Positions 44,372 through 52,484 of a DNA stretch of 64,000 bases are shown here, in pieces. How positions within the stretch are numbered: position 1 is the first letter of the stretch; each line of letters starts with the position of its first letter. The notes below the pieces were generated by a model that saw nothing but the letters and a program-made list of their open reading frames with translations, was not told the origin of the DNA and searched no databases. The translations under genes were made by a program, and so were the position numbers. Origin of the DNA: Asanoa hainanensis (GTDB taxonomy: Bacteria > Actinomycetota > Actinomycetes > Mycobacteriales > Micromonosporaceae); contig NZ_FZPH01000002.1 in assembly GCF_900188485.1 (NCBI RefSeq), forward strand, positions 310,001 through 374,000, in the 5' to 3' direction.

Positions 44372-45831
44372 CGACTTCCTCTCTTGGCGGCGGCGCGCGC
44401 GGCGACGGAGGCCGCCGGCACCAGCAACGCGACGAAGACCGTCCAGGTCAGTGGGAGACGGTCCTTCTCGTGGGGTCTGGCGTTGGCGGCGACCGGGTGG
44501 TGCTTCTGCTCGGGGAGTGGGACCGGCACGGGCGGCGCGCCTTGGTCGGGCACTGCGGCTGGGGCGGGTCCTGCCAGGTTCTTCAGGTCGAGTTGCTGGT
44601 CTTTGTCTTCGTCTTTCGCGGGCGGCGCGCTTCTCGTGGTGATCGGGTGGTCCTCAACCTCGCCGCTGTCCGCCGGTCCGGTGGGTTTCGGGGCGGGAGC
44701 GTTGTAGCCGTGCGGGCCGCCGTAGAGCCGGATCCGCAAGGTGGACGTTCCTGGCCTGGTGTTCCAGGTCAGCGTGACGGTGCGTTTGCCGCTGTTCACG
44801 GTCGCGGTCGCGAGGTCACGGTCGTCGAAGCGGCCGTTCCCGTCGAGGTCGTGCCAGGCGGCGAGCAGGGCCTTGTGCCCGGTCTGGTTCGTGACCGTGA
44901 TGTCGACGCTCAGCTTGCCGTCGGGTTCGACCGTCGCGGGCCTGGCCAGGGCGTCGTCCTGGTCCTGTTTGACGGCGTCGCTCTCCGGGGTGACGGTGCG
45001 GCCGAGGGCCAGACCGTCGGTGATCTTGTGTCGAGGGCCGTTCCGCACCCGGCTGGTCGGGTACGGGGCGTCGGCGTCGCCGTAGTCCCAGGCCTCGGGG
45101 CACTCGGCGGCGTCGGAGCTCGCTGCCGGTCTGGTGGTGGCTGTGGCCGTGGCCGTTGTCGGATTGCTGAGCTTGACGTCGTACCCGCTGCCGGTCTGGT
45201 CGTGCAGCGCGTGCAGGGTCCCTCGCGGATCGATGGTGATCGCGCCGAACGTGCCCGTCGTGGGGAGTCCGGTCGGCGTGGCGATCGGCTTCGCGGTGCC
45301 GGTGTGGGGATCGATCGTGAGGAGCCGGCCGTCCGCGATCGTGTAGAGCTTGCCGCCGTGGAGGTCCCAGTCGGCGATCAGGGGGGCCAGCAGGATGTCC
45401 GCGCCCGGGCCGTCGATCTCGTGGCGTTCGAGCTCCTTGAGGGCCGGCATCCGGTACGTGACGACCTCGCGGTCGGTGCGGACGATCCAGCGGTCCTTGG
45501 TGCCGGCCGCGGCGCTGGTGGTGTTCCGTTGCTGAAGCGCGGCCGGGATCGGCGCCCGCTTCGTGACCCGACCGGTCCCGTCGAAGCTGATCACCTGGTC
45601 GCCGCTGATGGCCCAGAATCTCTCGGTGGCCGGCACGTACGCGAGGGCGTCCAGGGGTGCGTCGAAGCGGGCGACCGGGGTCTCGTTCTTGCCTGTTTTG
45701 ACCAGGCTGTGGTCGCGCGCCAGGTAGGTGGCGTTGTAGCAGGCTGGTTGTCGTTGCGGCGCGGCCGAGACCGGTGCCGGGGCGCTGAGGAAGGCCGCGG
45801 CGCAGACCGCGGCGGCGACGCGGTGGTTCAC
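44368..45831 (-). CDS. Secreted, C-terminally anchored protein with beta-propeller-like and GEVED-like domains
   Basis: 487 residues. A Sec signal peptide ends about residue 24 (VSAAP|QRQ). Residues about 30-230 carry WD/SMP-30-like repeats (FDAPLDALAYVPATERFWAISGD; YTIADGRLLTIDPHTG). A GEVED-type beta domain covers about 245-400, with YGDADAPYPTSRVRNGPRHK, DGNGRFDDRDLA and the diagnostic SGEVEDHPI. A Pro-rich linker, then a C-terminal helix and KRGSR anchor it in the membrane. No enzyme motif is seen. Start ATG overlaps the prenyl-synthase stop (ATGA). Confidence 0.75.
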   Translation of the reverse strand: MNHRVAAAVCAAAFLSAPAPVSAAPQRQPACYNATYLARDHSLVKTGKNETPVARFDAPLDALAYVPATERFWAISGDQVISFDGTGRVTKRAPIPAALQQRNTTSAAAGTKDRWIVRTDREVVTYRMPALKELERHEIDGPGADILLAPLIADWDLHGGKLYTIADGRLLTIDPHTGTAKPIATPTGLPTTGTFGAITIDPRGTLHALHDQTGSGYDVKLSNPTTATATATTRPAASSDAAECPEAWDYGDADAPYPTSRVRNGPRHKITDGLALGRTVTPESDAVKQDQDDALARPATVEPDGKLSVDITVTNQTGHKALLAAWHDLDGNGRFDDRDLATATVNSGKRTVTLTWNTRPGTSTLRIRLYGGPHGYNAPAPKPTGPADSGEVEDHPITTRSAPPAKDEDKDQQLDLKNLAGPAPAAVPDQGAPPVPVPLPEQKHHPVAANARPHEKDRLPLTWTVFVALLVPAASVAARAAAKRGSR

Positions 45832-46826
45832 CGGTCCCGGTCACCGACCAGCCGGGCGATCGCGCGCAGATCCTGGCGCCGCTCCGCGGTGATGCCGGGC
45901 TCGAGCTGGTCGAGCGCCGCGCGCAGGTGCCGCGCCGACTCGGCGACACACCAGTCGCGCCAGCCGTCGGCGTCAAGCGCCGCGGCCAGCTCTCGGGCTT
46001 CTACATCGGACAGACTTTTCTGGTACGCCTCCGCGAGGCGCTCGGCTGTCGCCGACTTGGACGCGAGCGCCGCGACCACCGGCAGGGTGCGCCTGCGGTG
46101 TCGCAGGTCGGGATGCCCGGCGCCCCAGATGCCGCGCTGGTCGTCGACGAGCTGGATGGCGAGGCCGAGCTCGGCGCCGAAACCACGCAGGGCGGCGATC
46201 TGGGCCGGTGTGCCGCCGCCGAACAGCCCACCCAGGCCGGCGCTGCACTCGAGCAGGGCACCGGTCCGGCGGCGGGCGGTCCGGAAACCCTCGTCGAGGC
46301 CCTTGCTCGCCTGTCCCTCGATCAGCAGGGCGACTGTCGTGCTGAGCGCGTGGGCGGCGGTCGAGCCGCCGGGGTGGCTGCCGCTTTGTGCGGCGAGGAC
46401 GTCGAAGGCGAGGGCGAGCAGGGCGTCGCCGGCCAGGACCGCCGTGCTGGTGCCGAAGGTCTTCGACACGGTGCTGTTCTTCTCGCGGAGCTGGGCGAAG
46501 TGGTGCACGAGCTCGACGGCGACGGCGGCGGGGATCGCGGCGGGCACGGCCGCCACGGCCGCCATGCCGACCGGGGTGCCGCCGACGGCTTCGGCGGCCA
46601 CGAGCACCAGGGCGGGGCGGATCGCTGTGCCGGGCGTACGCAGGCGGTCCTTGCCCGTGCTGTCCCACCACCCGAAGTGGTAGCCGACGGCGCGCCTCGT
46701 GGTGGGCGGCAGGCTGTCGACCGCGGCGCGCATCGCCGGCTCGGTGACCGTCCGCGCGCGCTCGAAGACCCCGGACCCACGGCGCGGTGCCGGGATCGCG
46801 GACCGGTTCCCCAGGGTGACAGTCAC
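45828..46826 (-). CDS. Degenerate polyprenyl synthetase homologue
   Basis: About 332 residues with the all-alpha isoprenyl diphosphate synthase layout: KDRLRTPGTAIRPALVLVAAEAVGG at the substrate end, AVLAGDALLALAFDVLA after helix D, and GLAIQLVDDQRGIWG around D228-D229 as the second Asp motif. The first Asp-rich motif (DDxxD) is replaced by ELVHHFAQLREKN (105-117), so normal magnesium-diphosphate binding is lost. It may be inactive, regulatory or act on another substrate. GTG 46826 is the preferred start, with a weak ribosome site; the frame also opens at TTG 46895. First gene of the ATGA-coupled operon. Confidence 0.75.
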   Translation of the reverse strand: MTVTLGNRSAIPAPRRGSGVFERARTVTEPAMRAAVDSLPPTTRRAVGYHFGWWDSTGKDRLRTPGTAIRPALVLVAAEAVGGTPVGMAAVAAVPAAIPAAVAVELVHHFAQLREKNSTVSKTFGTSTAVLAGDALLALAFDVLAAQSGSHPGGSTAAHALSTTVALLIEGQASKGLDEGFRTARRRTGALLECSAGLGGLFGGGTPAQIAALRGFGAELGLAIQLVDDQRGIWGAGHPDLRHRRRTLPVVAALASKSATAERLAEAYQKSLSDVEARELAAALDADGWRDWCVAESARHLRAALDQLEPGITAERRQDLRAIARLVGDRDR

Positions 46827-47100
46827 GTCTGCACCGTCCAATCTGTACAGGTTCGGCTCCGGCGGCCGGTTGGCACATAAGATCACTGCGCCCAAGGCAC
46901 GCCAAGACCCCGTACGCGGGCTTGACCTGGGGTTTCACCCGTCAGGTATGCCGGCTCCTACCTCAACGCGCGGCGGTGGCCGCGGGACATGGCCCGGCGC
47001 TCGGAAACTTCGTGTTGACGGGGTCACATCGATCTATGTCTCCGGGTATCGTCTGCGTGACTTACGGTGATCTCTGCCTGCGGGGTTGGGAGAATCGGCA

Positions 47101-47493
47101 ATGGCACAGCGCGCGGACCGCGCGGTCAACGAAGCCCTCCGCGGGCGCGCCGACGAGGTCCTCGGCCAATACGAACGCCTCCGAGCGGGCATGGCTGAGC
47201 TGCGAGAACGCCTGTCCGCGTTCTCGTCGACAGCACAGTCGGCCGACGGCCTGGTGATCGCGACCGTCGACGCCCGCGGCCACCTGGTGCGGCTGGTGTT
47301 GGACCAGTCCGCCTACCGCGCCCATCGACCGGAGCAGTTGGCCGCGGTGGTCACGGCGACGATCCGCGACGCCACGTCGTCGTCGGCGGGCGCCGTCCAG
47401 GACCTGGTGGCGGGCTATCTGCCGCCGGGGTCGGGGGTGGCCGACTACGTGCGAAGCGGCCAGTTCGACGCCCTGCTGCGCCGTCATGGCTGA
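47101..47493 (+). CDS. YbaB/EbfC-family protein, type VII-cassette type
   Basis: 130 residues with the YbaB/EbfC layout: an N-terminal helix (EVLGQYERLRAGMAELRERLSAFSSTAQS), a beta-sheet core (GLVIATVDARGHLVRLVLDQSAYR) and a C-terminal helix. In actinobacteria such proteins often stand beside WXG100 and ESX-type effector genes and may serve as chaperones rather than nucleoid proteins (family knowledge, EspL-like). ATG 47101 has GGGAGA 8 bases ahead. The next gene starts 8 bases before its end. Confidence 0.8.
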   Translation: MAQRADRAVNEALRGRADEVLGQYERLRAGMAELRERLSAFSSTAQSADGLVIATVDARGHLVRLVLDQSAYRAHRPEQLAAVVTATIRDATSSSAGAVQDLVAGYLPPGSGVADYVRSGQFDALLRRHG

Positions 47494-47761
47494 GGTCTAC
47501 CTCGACCCTGCCCTCGTCGTGGCCGGCGCCCGCGACCTGGCTGCGGTGCGCAGGGTCGCTGATATCCCCGGCGGCCAACCGTGGGGCTCGGACGAGCCGG
47601 GCGCGACGTTCGCGGGCGCCTACCTTCCCGCCGCGGCGGCCGCCCTGGCCGCGTGGTCCTCGGTGTCGTCGGCCCTGACGCGGCTCGGCGACGCGGTGCT
47701 GGCGGCGTCGTCGTCCACGATGGACGCGGACGAGGCGGCGGCTCGCCGCTTCCCTTCGTGA
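47486..47761 (+). CDS. Small WXG100/ESX-like protein
   Basis: 91 residues: a helical hairpin protein with PWGSDEPGATFAGAY (32-46) at the turn between two helices, the layout of WXG100-like type VII secretion substrates or effector partners, though the exact W-x-G is shifted to PWGSD. The C-terminal helix is Ala/Ser rich and ends in MDADEAAARRF. It overlaps the YbaB-like gene by 8 bases and its stop overlaps the toxin start (GTGA), so all three are translated together. Confidence 0.72.
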   Translation: MAEVYLDPALVVAGARDLAAVRRVADIPGGQPWGSDEPGATFAGAYLPAAAAALAAWSSVSSALTRLGDAVLAASSSTMDADEAAARRFPS

Positions 47762-50700
47762 CGGTGCTGCCGAGCCCGATCCCGCACCCACTGGACGCGC
47801 TGCCCTGGTCGGTGCCGGGTTGGGCGCACGAGTGCCTCGAATGGGTGATCGGCGTCCAGTGGCCGGAGGGCGACGAACGCGCGGTGTTCGAGCTGGCGGA
47901 CGCCTGGTTCTCGGCGTCCGCGGACCTGGCGCTGGTGTCGTCGGACGCCGTTGCGGCGGCGACGCTGGTGTCGTCGGGCTACGGGGGCCCGACGGCGGCT
48001 TCGTTCGCCCTGGAATGGCAAGAACTTTCGCCGGTCCTGGGCCAGCTACGCGGCGCCTTCGCCAGCCTGGGCACGGCAGTGGAGTCGTGCGGTGCGGAGA
48101 TCGAGGCCGCGAAGATCGAGGTCTGGATCGAGGTAGTCCTCCTCCTGATCGAGTTGCTGGCCTTGGCGGTGGCAATGGCCCTGACGGCGGGGGCGGCAAG
48201 CCCGGCCGCAGCAGCCGCGGCGGCAGCCACGCGTGCAGCAATCCACCGAATCTTCGGCCGGCTCGTGGTCAAGCTGTCCCACCCCTTCGCCCGCGTCCTT
48301 CTGGCAGGCGCGACGGAATCGGCGGAGGAGGCCGGGACGTCGGCGGGCATCCAGTCGTACCAGCGGGTTGCGGGACATCGTGAGTCGTTCGACCTGCGGG
48401 CCGTGGGGATGTCGGCGGTGGGGGGTTTCGCGGGTGGGATGGCCGGTTCGGCCGCGCACCTGACCCCAGCGGCGGGAGCGGTAGCGAAGACAGGACAGTC
48501 CGCGGCCGCAGAAGCCCTGGCCGAAACGGCGGCAAGCCTGTCAACGGGAGGCGGCCTTCCGGACGCGACTTCTGCGGCACGAGCCGCAACCTCCGGAGCC
48601 ACGGGTGGCGCGGTCGATCAAGGATTGGCGGCGCTGGACAAGCCGCTCGGCGTCGAGGTCGCCGTGGCGGCGGGCGGCGCCCTTCCGGATCCGGCGGGAG
48701 CCGCGACCTCCGGAGCTACCGGTGGCGCTGTCGAGCAACGGTCGGCGGCGGTGGACGAGCCGCTCGGAGCTGGGGTCGCTGTGTCGGCGGGCGGCGGCCT
48801 TCAGCAGCCAGAGGATGCGGCGCGAGCCGCAATGTCCGGTGCTGCGGGTGGCGCGGTCGAACAGGGGTCGGCGGCCGCCGTGGCAAAGGGCGGCGGCCTT
48901 CCCGACTCTGCTGACGTGGCGCGAGCTGCACCGTCCGGAACCAGGATGGTCGACGACAGGTCGGCAGCGCCCGACGAACCGCTCGGAGTCGAGGCGGATC
49001 CAGTAACCGGCGGCAGTCCTGCGGACCCCGCTGACGTGGCGCGACCGGCGAGATCCGGCGCGGTCGACGTCGGGCCGGCACACCAACCAACCCATCCGGT
49101 GAGCCCAGACGGCCCAACTCCGGGACTCGCGACCAGCTTGTCGGTTGGCGATGCGTTGCCAGGCAGGGCCGAGCGTGGCCCTGTTGGAAATCCGGCGCTC
49201 GGAGGAGATTCCGCGGGCGGAGCTCTCGCTGATGCGGCGTCAGCTGGGTTGAAGACCGCCGTGTCGGTCGACGCTTCGGCCGCGACGGGCGATGGGTCAG
49301 TCGTATCGGCGGCGAGCGGCCCGCTCCGCCCTGTGCAGCTTGATGCCGACGCGCCCGCAGCGGTTGATGCGGCTTCGGCCGACGTGCCCGGCGGAAGCCA
49401 GCCCACCGGCCCGCCCGGCAGGACGAGCCTCGGGGACACGGGAGTCGCCGCCGTTTCTCCGCAACAGTCCCTGCCGCCTCCCGTCATCGTCGGCGGCGCG
49501 ATCGCCGAGCCGCCCCCGGGCGATGTGGCGCCACGCCCCGCTGTGATGCTCAGCGACCCGACCAACCGGCAGCTGAGGGCGATCGGCGTTGGATCCGCGA
49601 CGTTCGCGGACGTCGGCGTCGACCCTGACACCTTGAGTGCGGCGGAGCGATCACGCTACGAGCGTTCGCTCCCGAAGGTGGCACTGCTGCGCCCGGACCA
49701 GATCCGCTTCACGCAACGCAGCGTCAGCCCGACCAACGACGATCCAGCGACCCAAGCCCAGCCAAACGGCTGGCAGGGCGCTCCCATGCACGCAGTCCGC
49801 TGGGGCGACGGCAGCTTCGTCACCCTCGACAACCAACTACTCCGCGCCGCCCGCGAAGCCCGCCTCGACCGCATACCCGTCGTGATCCACTCGCCGTCCG
49901 AACGCCTCGCGGATTGGCCAGACGCATGGCCACCGGACCACATAGCCGTCCGTGTGCTGAACGATGACATCCGTGAACTTCCGGACGGCACCTGGTGTGT
50001 GGGCGGAGACGAAGGACCCGTCCGCCACCCGCGCGGCACCGTCGCGGTGACATTTGCCCAGTCGGCCTTGTTTCATGCCGCCCATCAACGCAGCTTGCTA
50101 CCGGTCCACCTGTTCGGAACCGAACGGACCCCCGTTGTCCTCGGTTGGAGTGAAGCCGAGTTCGGTGTTGATCTCGACACTGAGGAACGCCGCGTGCTTG
50201 ACGGCCTCCGCAGCGCGGCCGAAGCGTCTGCCGACGAGATTCAGGCGGATCTCGTGTCCGTGGCTGAGCGAGTCTCGACGATGGTCGGCGCCGAGCCACC
50301 GTTGAGACTCGACGGCACGGATTATCGGGTCAAGAGTTTCGCTTCCCTTGCCCGCAAGTACGACGACGAGGCGCGTGCCACGAACGATTCCCCGGACCAG
50401 TTCGCCGAAGACGTGAACGACGTCCTGCGATTCTCGATGGTCGTACCTCACGACTCGACCTGCGTGCGGGCCGTGCGTTGCGTCCTCGGTGGCCTCGCCG
50501 ACCTGGGATATTCCATGGACGCTGGCTCACTCAAGAACTTCTGGGCGGTGGGCAACCGTCACTACGGGCTGAACCTCACGCTTCGCGCGCCAGGCGGCCA
50601 ACAATTTGAACTTCAGCTGCCGACGACCTACTCGCAGCGAGCGGGCAAGTTGACGCACGGGCTGTATCAGGTTGTTCGCAACAACGGCCCGTCGGGCGAC

Positions 50701-51018
50701 GTCGGCTCCAGCGCTCGTCGTGTTCATGCTTTCCTGCGAACGCTTGCGATCAACCGGCAATTGCGACTGGCCGAACGCATCCCGCCGGGCCTGAGTGAGC
50801 TCGCTCAGCCGAGAAATACGAGTTTCGCCAAATGGACAAGGCGAAAGCCGGATGTCTGGAGCGACTACCGTGCCTGGCTTGATGCAAATGGCCTGACCTT
50901 CGCTGAGATTGTGCGCGAGTTCGGACTGGACGCGACCGACTTCCCGGTCGATGATCATCTTGGGGTGGGAGGCGACGACGATGTACTGCTACTACGCGGT
51001 CTACAACAAGAGGGATAG
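47758..51018 (+). CDS. Type VII-secreted polymorphic toxin, RelA/SpoT-like C-terminal domain
   Basis: 1086 residues. Residues 1-about 260 match the WXG100_2/CpnT-like N-terminal module (PHPLDALPWSVPGWAHECLE, GVQWPEGDERAVFELADAWF), with a hydrophobic helix at about 122-148. Residues about 264-445 are five degenerate repeats; 445-600 is low-complexity linker. Residues about 607-720 have a ParB-like look (LRPDQIRFTQRSVSPT; MHAVRWGDGSFVTLDNQLLRAAREARL). Residues about 850-960 resemble a RelA/SpoT nucleotidyltransferase: YRVKSFASLARKY, VNDVLRFSMVV, HYGLNLTL and FELQLPT, matching the RVK-S-K, D-x-R, Y-G and E-x-Q-x-x-T positions. GTG 47758 overlaps the previous stop. Toxicity by pyrophosphate transfer is inference. 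Confidence 0.72.
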   Translation: MTVLPSPIPHPLDALPWSVPGWAHECLEWVIGVQWPEGDERAVFELADAWFSASADLALVSSDAVAAATLVSSGYGGPTAASFALEWQELSPVLGQLRGAFASLGTAVESCGAEIEAAKIEVWIEVVLLLIELLALAVAMALTAGAASPAAAAAAAATRAAIHRIFGRLVVKLSHPFARVLLAGATESAEEAGTSAGIQSYQRVAGHRESFDLRAVGMSAVGGFAGGMAGSAAHLTPAAGAVAKTGQSAAAEALAETAASLSTGGGLPDATSAARAATSGATGGAVDQGLAALDKPLGVEVAVAAGGALPDPAGAATSGATGGAVEQRSAAVDEPLGAGVAVSAGGGLQQPEDAARAAMSGAAGGAVEQGSAAAVAKGGGLPDSADVARAAPSGTRMVDDRSAAPDEPLGVEADPVTGGSPADPADVARPARSGAVDVGPAHQPTHPVSPDGPTPGLATSLSVGDALPGRAERGPVGNPALGGDSAGGALADAASAGLKTAVSVDASAATGDGSVVSAASGPLRPVQLDADAPAAVDAASADVPGGSQPTGPPGRTSLGDTGVAAVSPQQSLPPPVIVGGAIAEPPPGDVAPRPAVMLSDPTNRQLRAIGVGSATFADVGVDPDTLSAAERSRYERSLPKVALLRPDQIRFTQRSVSPTNDDPATQAQPNGWQGAPMHAVRWGDGSFVTLDNQLLRAAREARLDRIPVVIHSPSERLADWPDAWPPDHIAVRVLNDDIRELPDGTWCVGGDEGPVRHPRGTVAVTFAQSALFHAAHQRSLLPVHLFGTERTPVVLGWSEAEFGVDLDTEERRVLDGLRSAAEASADEIQADLVSVAERVSTMVGAEPPLRLDGTDYRVKSFASLARKYDDEARATNDSPDQFAEDVNDVLRFSMVVPHDSTCVRAVRCVLGGLADLGYSMDAGSLKNFWAVGNRHYGLNLTLRAPGGQQFELQLPTTYSQRAGKLTHGLYQVVRNNGPSGDVGSSARRVHAFLRTLAINRQLRLAERIPPGLSELAQPRNTSFAKWTRRKPDVWSDYRAWLDANGLTFAEIVREFGLDATDFPVDDHLGVGGDDDVLLLRGLQQEG
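48546..49080 (+). repeat. Five degenerate repeats inside the toxin linker
   Basis: About 120-base coding units recur with a motif like GGGLPDAxDxARAA-SGATGGAVxQ followed by xSAAxDEPLGVE. Units start near 48546, 48672, 48789, 48888 and 49011. The first two are most alike; later ones shorten and lose the GGAV box. They probably form a flexible spacer that can expand or contract by recombination. Confidence 0.7.
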
Positions 51019-51283
51019 GGACCAGGCAGCGGGACTCTTCGTCATGGATGTGGGCGCCGGACACGCCCTGCTGTGGGACCACAAGCTCAAGGCCTGGAGC
51101 TACAACCCGGACTTGGTCGTGCGTTTCCTCGACGACGACCGCAACGACGACCGTTGGGAGAGCGTCGATCGTGCCGTCGCGGAGCGCATCACTCCCGGGA
51201 TTACGGGCGGTGAGGAGTTGCCCGATGAAGAGACGATCGCTTGGGTGTTTCGGTGGCGGGGGCGGCCTCCGGGTGGTGACTGA
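50981..51283 (+). CDS. Candidate immunity protein, overlapping the toxin end
   Basis: 100 residues, no family recognised, acidic overall (MYCYYAVYNKRDRDQAAGLF start; VRFLDDDRNDDRWESVDRAV). The ATG at 50981 lies inside the last codons of the toxin gene, overlapping it by 38 bases in another frame, with GGGAGG 8 bases ahead. A small acidic protein overlapping the 3' end of a polymorphic toxin is the usual arrangement of the cognate immunity gene. This assignment rests on context only. A slightly earlier in-frame ATG at 50951 is possible. Confidence 0.65.
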   Translation: MYCYYAVYNKRDRDQAAGLFVMDVGAGHALLWDHKLKAWSYNPDLVVRFLDDDRNDDRWESVDRAVAERITPGITGGEELPDEETIAWVFRWRGRPPGGD

Positions 51284-51424
51284 GGGTGGCGTCGGGAACA
51301 TGACAGTGCGGGTTGTTGCGGGGCCGCTACGTACGGTCTATCTGGCGGCCTTCTGTGACGCCGGTGTCAAGCGCCACGGGGTAGCGTGTCCGCCGGACGT
51401 GAGCGCGGGACACGGGAGATGGTG

Positions 51425-52366
51425 ATGATGGTGGGTCGGCGCGGTGGCCGTCGGGTGGTGGCGCTGCTGGCGATCGGTGTCGGGCTGGTCGGCGCGATCG
51501 GCGTCGGGCTCGTGGTTTCCGCCGGCACTGCCAGCGCCGCGGACGAGCGGATTGATCTGCGGGCCGCGCGCACCTTCAACGCGGGCGGCAACCCCGGCTC
51601 CGCCTCGGTCAGCGTCACTCGGCGGGATCGTGGCTGCATCACCGTGCGTACGGCGCTCGGTATCCGGCTCGCCAGCGGCATGAACGGTGGCCAGGTGCGC
51701 GTCGACACCCTCAGGGGTGGGCAGTGGCAGCCCGTTGTCGTCTCGGACGCGGGGCAGGGCGTGGTGGTCACCGAGCGCACCGCGCCGGACCGGTCGACGG
51801 TCTGTGAGCGGCAGACCGCGACTGGCCGGTATCGGGTCAGCTTCGCCGACGGAACCCCAGGCGGCAGCGTGACGCTGGTCGGCCAGGTGTTCAACGGGCG
51901 CGGGCAGCTCGTCGGCAGTGAGTCGGCCGCGGCCCGGGTCAACGGGGCCAAGGTGACGCCGACGAAGAAGCCGACCAAGTCACCGAAGTCCGCGACGCCC
52001 ACGACCCGGACGAAGACCGAGGAGCCGCTGACGGCGGACCCGTTCGACGACCCGGCCAAGAGCCCGCTCGCGGTCGCCCCCGTGCCGCCGCACGACTCGG
52101 ACAGCTCCGGCTTTCTCGGGATGAGCGGGCTGGTGATGTTCGGCGGGCTCGTGCTGGTCGGCGTCGGCGCCGCCCTGATCGTGTTCCTGGTGCGCCAGAT
52201 GCGTGCCGACCGGGCCGGCCGCAGCCGGACCGCCCTCGACCAGCGCGGCCGTGGGGCAAGGACAGCGGCGCCCGAATCACAGACCATCTTCCTTCCTCCT
52301 GTCCGTCCGGCTGTCGGCCCCGGCCGGGACCAGCAGACGGTGATTTTCCCGCGTATCGAGGACTGA
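51425..52366 (+). CDS. Secreted/anchored single-pass protein with cytosolic Thr motifs
   Basis: About 313 residues, function unknown. A signal peptide (VVALLAIGVGLVGAIGVGLVV, cleavage near TASA|ADE) precedes a beta-rich exported domain (residues about 40-180) with two cysteines (RGCITV, STVCERQ) likely disulfide-bonded. A Lys/Pro/Thr linker follows, then a transmembrane helix (VMFGGLVLVGVGAALIVFLV) and a basic cytosolic tail with two similar motifs, ESQTIFLPP and DQQTVIFPR. ATG 51425 is chosen for its GGGAG 6 bases ahead; nearby ATGs at 51419 and 51428 are alternatives. It lies between the toxin cassette and manB. Confidence 0.7.
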   Translation: MMVGRRGGRRVVALLAIGVGLVGAIGVGLVVSAGTASAADERIDLRAARTFNAGGNPGSASVSVTRRDRGCITVRTALGIRLASGMNGGQVRVDTLRGGQWQPVVVSDAGQGVVVTERTAPDRSTVCERQTATGRYRVSFADGTPGGSVTLVGQVFNGRGQLVGSESAAARVNGAKVTPTKKPTKSPKSATPTTRTKTEEPLTADPFDDPAKSPLAVAPVPPHDSDSSGFLGMSGLVMFGGLVLVGVGAALIVFLVRQMRADRAGRSRTALDQRGRGARTAAPESQTIFLPPVRPAVGPGRDQQTVIFPRIED

Positions 52367-52484
52367 GTTCGGGTTATCCACAGCCCCCGGGTTATCCACA
52401 GCCCACGAGTGCCTTCAGCAGCCCGCCGAACCCCTCCGTTACGCTCGGCGGCGATACGCTGGCATCGTCCAAGGAGCGAGTGCG

